DNA of 64,000 nucleotides from Oceanidesulfovibrio marinus (GTDB lineage Bacteria > Desulfobacterota > Desulfovibrionia > Desulfovibrionales > Desulfovibrionaceae): NCBI RefSeq assembly GCF_013085545.1, contig NZ_CP039543.1, forward strand, positions 558,001 through 622,000, written 5' to 3'. The position numbers and the translations under genes are program-made. Position 1 is the first letter of the stretch. Every line of letters starts with the position of its first letter. Shown here in pieces: positions 62,365 to 64,000 of this stretch. Under the pieces are notes generated by a model. That model did no database searches and was not told where the DNA came from. It was given only the letters and a program-made list of their open reading frames with translations.

Positions 62365-63762
62365 ATGTCCAAGGTTCTGGTCATCGACGACGACGAGTTC
62401 ATCCGCAAAAGCCTGTATCGGCTTATTTCGGACATGGGCCACGACACCATGCTGGCCGAGAGTCTGGAGCACGGCATGAGCTGCGCCGAGCAGGGCGTGG
62501 ACGTCATCTTCCTGGACCTCGACCTGCCGGACGGTCCGGGCCAGGACGCCATCGACAACCTCTGCGCCACCAACGGAAAGCCGGAGATCATCGTCATCAC
62601 CGGCGTGGGCGACAACTACGGCGCCCAGGAGACGCTGGCCAACGGCGTGTGGGACTACATCCGCAAGCCGGCTTCGCCCAAGACCGTGTCCACCTCGCTC
62701 AAGAGCGCCCTCAAGTACCGGCAGGAAAGCTCCGGCCGACACGATCCGCAGGCGCGGCTGGATGCCTGCGGCATCATCGGCGAGGCCCCGGCCACCCAGC
62801 GTACCAAGCAGCACATCCTGCGCGCTGCCCAGAGCGAGGCGAGCGTGCTTATCCTGGGCGAGACAGGCGTAGGCAAGGAGCTGGCCGCCCACGCCGTGCA
62901 CTCCATGAGCCGCCGGCGCGACAAGCCCTTCATGGTGGTGGATTGCTCCAACCTGTCTGAGTCATTGGTTGAAAGCATTCTGTATGGCCACAGGAAGGGA
63001 TCGTTCACCGGCGCGCACGCCGACCGCCGGGGGTTGGTGGCCCAGGCCAACGGCGGCACCCTCTTTCTGGACGAAGTGGGCGAGCTGCCCATGAGCCTGC
63101 AGAAGTCCTTCCTCCGCGTGCTGCAAGAGCAGCGCTTCCGGCCCGTGGGATCGGCCACGGAGGAGACGAGCGATTTCCGGCTGGTGGCCGCCACCAACCG
63201 CGACCTGGAAAAGATGACGGAGCACGGCACCTTCCGCAGCGATCTTCTGTTCCGGCTGCGGACCATCGAGCTGAACATGCCGCCCCTGCGGGAGCGCGTG
63301 GCCGACATCGAGGTGCTGGCCCGGCATTTCCTGAGCGAGTCATGCAACCGTTACGCCGTGCCGCCAAAAACGCTGTCCCGGCAGCTGCTCAAGGTGCTCA
63401 CCGGCTACGCCTGGCCCGGCAACGTCCGGGAGCTGGCCAATGTCATGGAGGCCGCGGTTATCGAGTCCGGCGCGGCCAACGTGGTCTACCCCAAGCACCT
63501 GCCCAGCCACATCCGACTGTCGTTTCTGGACAAACCCAAAAAGAAGCGCCAGCAGAATCCGGCGCAGGAGATGCCCCTGGGCGAGCTGATGCCGTACATG
63601 GAGTACAAGGTGCAGCGCGACCGGGCGTACTTCATGCGGCTCATGGAGGCGTGCAGCAACGACGTGTCCGAGGCCAGCCGCCTCTCCGGCCTCAGCGTGC
63701 CCAGCATCTATCGTCATCTGGGCATGGCGGGCATTCCCACGCCGAGCCGCCGTCGGCGGTGA
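62365..63762 (+). CDS. Sigma-54-dependent response regulator (NtrC-type)
   Basis: A 465-residue activator. The receiver (VLVIDDDEFIRKSLY, Asp in VIFLDLDLPDGPG, YIRKPAS) is followed by the AAA+ domain: Walker A LGETGVGKELAAHAVH, the sigma-54 contact loop GSFTGA (usually GAFTGA), Walker B GGTLFLDEVGELP, and VRELANVMEAAV. A basic linker (DKPKKKRQQNP) leads to a C-terminal helix-turn-helix of Fis type (DVSEASRLSGLSVPSIYRHL). It should activate a -24/-12 promoter, likely that of the divergent operon. Confidence 0.94.
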   Translation: MSKVLVIDDDEFIRKSLYRLISDMGHDTMLAESLEHGMSCAEQGVDVIFLDLDLPDGPGQDAIDNLCATNGKPEIIVITGVGDNYGAQETLANGVWDYIRKPASPKTVSTSLKSALKYRQESSGRHDPQARLDACGIIGEAPATQRTKQHILRAAQSEASVLILGETGVGKELAAHAVHSMSRRRDKPFMVVDCSNLSESLVESILYGHRKGSFTGAHADRRGLVAQANGGTLFLDEVGELPMSLQKSFLRVLQEQRFRPVGSATEETSDFRLVAATNRDLEKMTEHGTFRSDLLFRLRTIELNMPPLRERVADIEVLARHFLSESCNRYAVPPKTLSRQLLKVLTGYAWPGNVRELANVMEAAVIESGAANVVYPKHLPSHIRLSFLDKPKKKRQQNPAQEMPLGELMPYMEYKVQRDRAYFMRLMEACSNDVSEASRLSGLSVPSIYRHLGMAGIPTPSRRRR

Positions 63763-63808
63763 GGGCTGGGCGGGACGGCCCGTTATCCCACAATCACCAC
63801 CGCGCAAT

Positions 63809-63837
63809 CGGGCCGGAGAGGGGCGCGGTCCGGCCCG
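63809..63837. terminator. Hairpin between converging genes
   Basis: A perfect 9-bp stem, CGGGCCGGA with TCCGGCCCG, loop of 11, without U-tract, between the regulator and mscL stops. It may act in either direction. Confidence 0.5.
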
Positions 63838-63858
63838 GAACCTGGCTTCTGCCGGCTG

Positions 63859-64000
63859 TTACTCCGCCTGCTGCTTCAGCAGGTCGCGAATTTCCGTGAG
63901 CAGTTTTTCCTCGGCCGAAGGAGCCGGCGGCTCAGCAGGCGCAGCCTCCTCCTTACGGCGCAGGCTGTTGATTGCCTTGACCAGCAGGAAGACGGCAAAG
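63859..64000 (-). CDS. mscL: Large-conductance mechanosensitive channel, C-terminal part
   Basis: The last 47 codons are visible; the gene starts beyond the right edge. [18 protein letters not shown] matches the end of TM2 and the basic cluster of MscL, and the terminal helix [15 protein letters not shown] is the conserved cytoplasmic bundle of this channel, which releases solutes on osmotic down-shock. The Ala/Pro-rich link between them ([11 protein letters not shown]) is usual. Confidence 0.88.
   Translation of the reverse strand, partial: FAVFLLVKAINSLRRKEEAAPAEPPAPSAEEKLLTEIRDLLKQQAE

Noticed and set aside
1-64000. tRNA, rRNA, CRISPR, prophage or transposon
   Set aside because: No conserved RNA sequence, evenly spaced repeats, integrase, transposase or terminal inverted repeats were seen on either strand.

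Overview
The window is high-GC, densely packed bacterial DNA. Gene content points to a sulfate-reducing member of the Desulfovibrionales: mercury-methylation genes hgcAB, a Desulfovibrio-type outer-membrane homotrimeric porin, a TAXI/TRAP transporter, many chemotaxis and two-component genes, and the small YggT/DUF167/DUF465 genes in front of ilvBNC. I cannot fix the species. I found no rRNA, tRNA, CRISPR array, phage or insertion sequence.

Layout. 1-9.7 kb: a partial fatty-acid CoA ligase, a glycerophosphodiesterase, phenylacetate-CoA ligase, a dynamin-like GTPase, a nitroreductase, the coupled set rsfS-gpmI-zinc ribbon, then DUF429 and SixA. GC-rich hairpin repeats sit in two of the gaps. 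10-15.8 kb: an envelope cluster (Tat-exported amidase, TPR protein, LPP20-like protein, TPR lipoprotein, secreted protein). 16-26 kb: a signal peptidase I with an extra N-terminal membrane domain, tatA, two unknown genes, a HAD phosphatase, yggT-DUF167-DUF465-ilvBNC, a DUF3089 hydrolase, PilZ and FHA proteins. 26-32.6 kb, minus strand: an SH3 protein, an unknown secreted protein, a TRAP transporter with its TAXI receptor, and gamma-glutamyltransferase. 32.8-43.7 kb: signalling genes (two chemoreceptors, a double-receiver protein, a hybrid kinase, an HDOD protein) and the porin with a small lipoprotein.

44.2-47.9 kb is the most interesting part. hgcA and hgcB, which make methylmercury, lie on the plus strand. 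Divergent from them is an operon of an ArsR-type metal regulator, a DUF318/ArsP-type permease, an AhpD-like protein and a CxxC thioredoxin-fold protein. The hgcA frame is interrupted by an in-frame TGA at codon 35, right after a cysteine codon. A stem-loop that fits the bacterial SECIS rule lies 18 nt downstream, and HgcA-like sequence continues on the far side. The best reading is that this HgcA is a selenoprotein with a Cys-Sec pair in a Cys-rich N-terminal extension.

48-64 kb: a nine-gene minus-strand run (GS-like ligase, C45/AAT-type amidohydrolase, CUT1-type ABC importer with two different ATPases, radical-SAM/SPASM protein, and a molybdopterin oxidoreductase fused to a class I glutamine amidotransferase). 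Divergent from it are a PAS sensor kinase and a sigma-54 response regulator that probably control it. This looks like an uncharacterised uptake and breakdown pathway for an amide or amine compound. The window ends in the 3' end of mscL.
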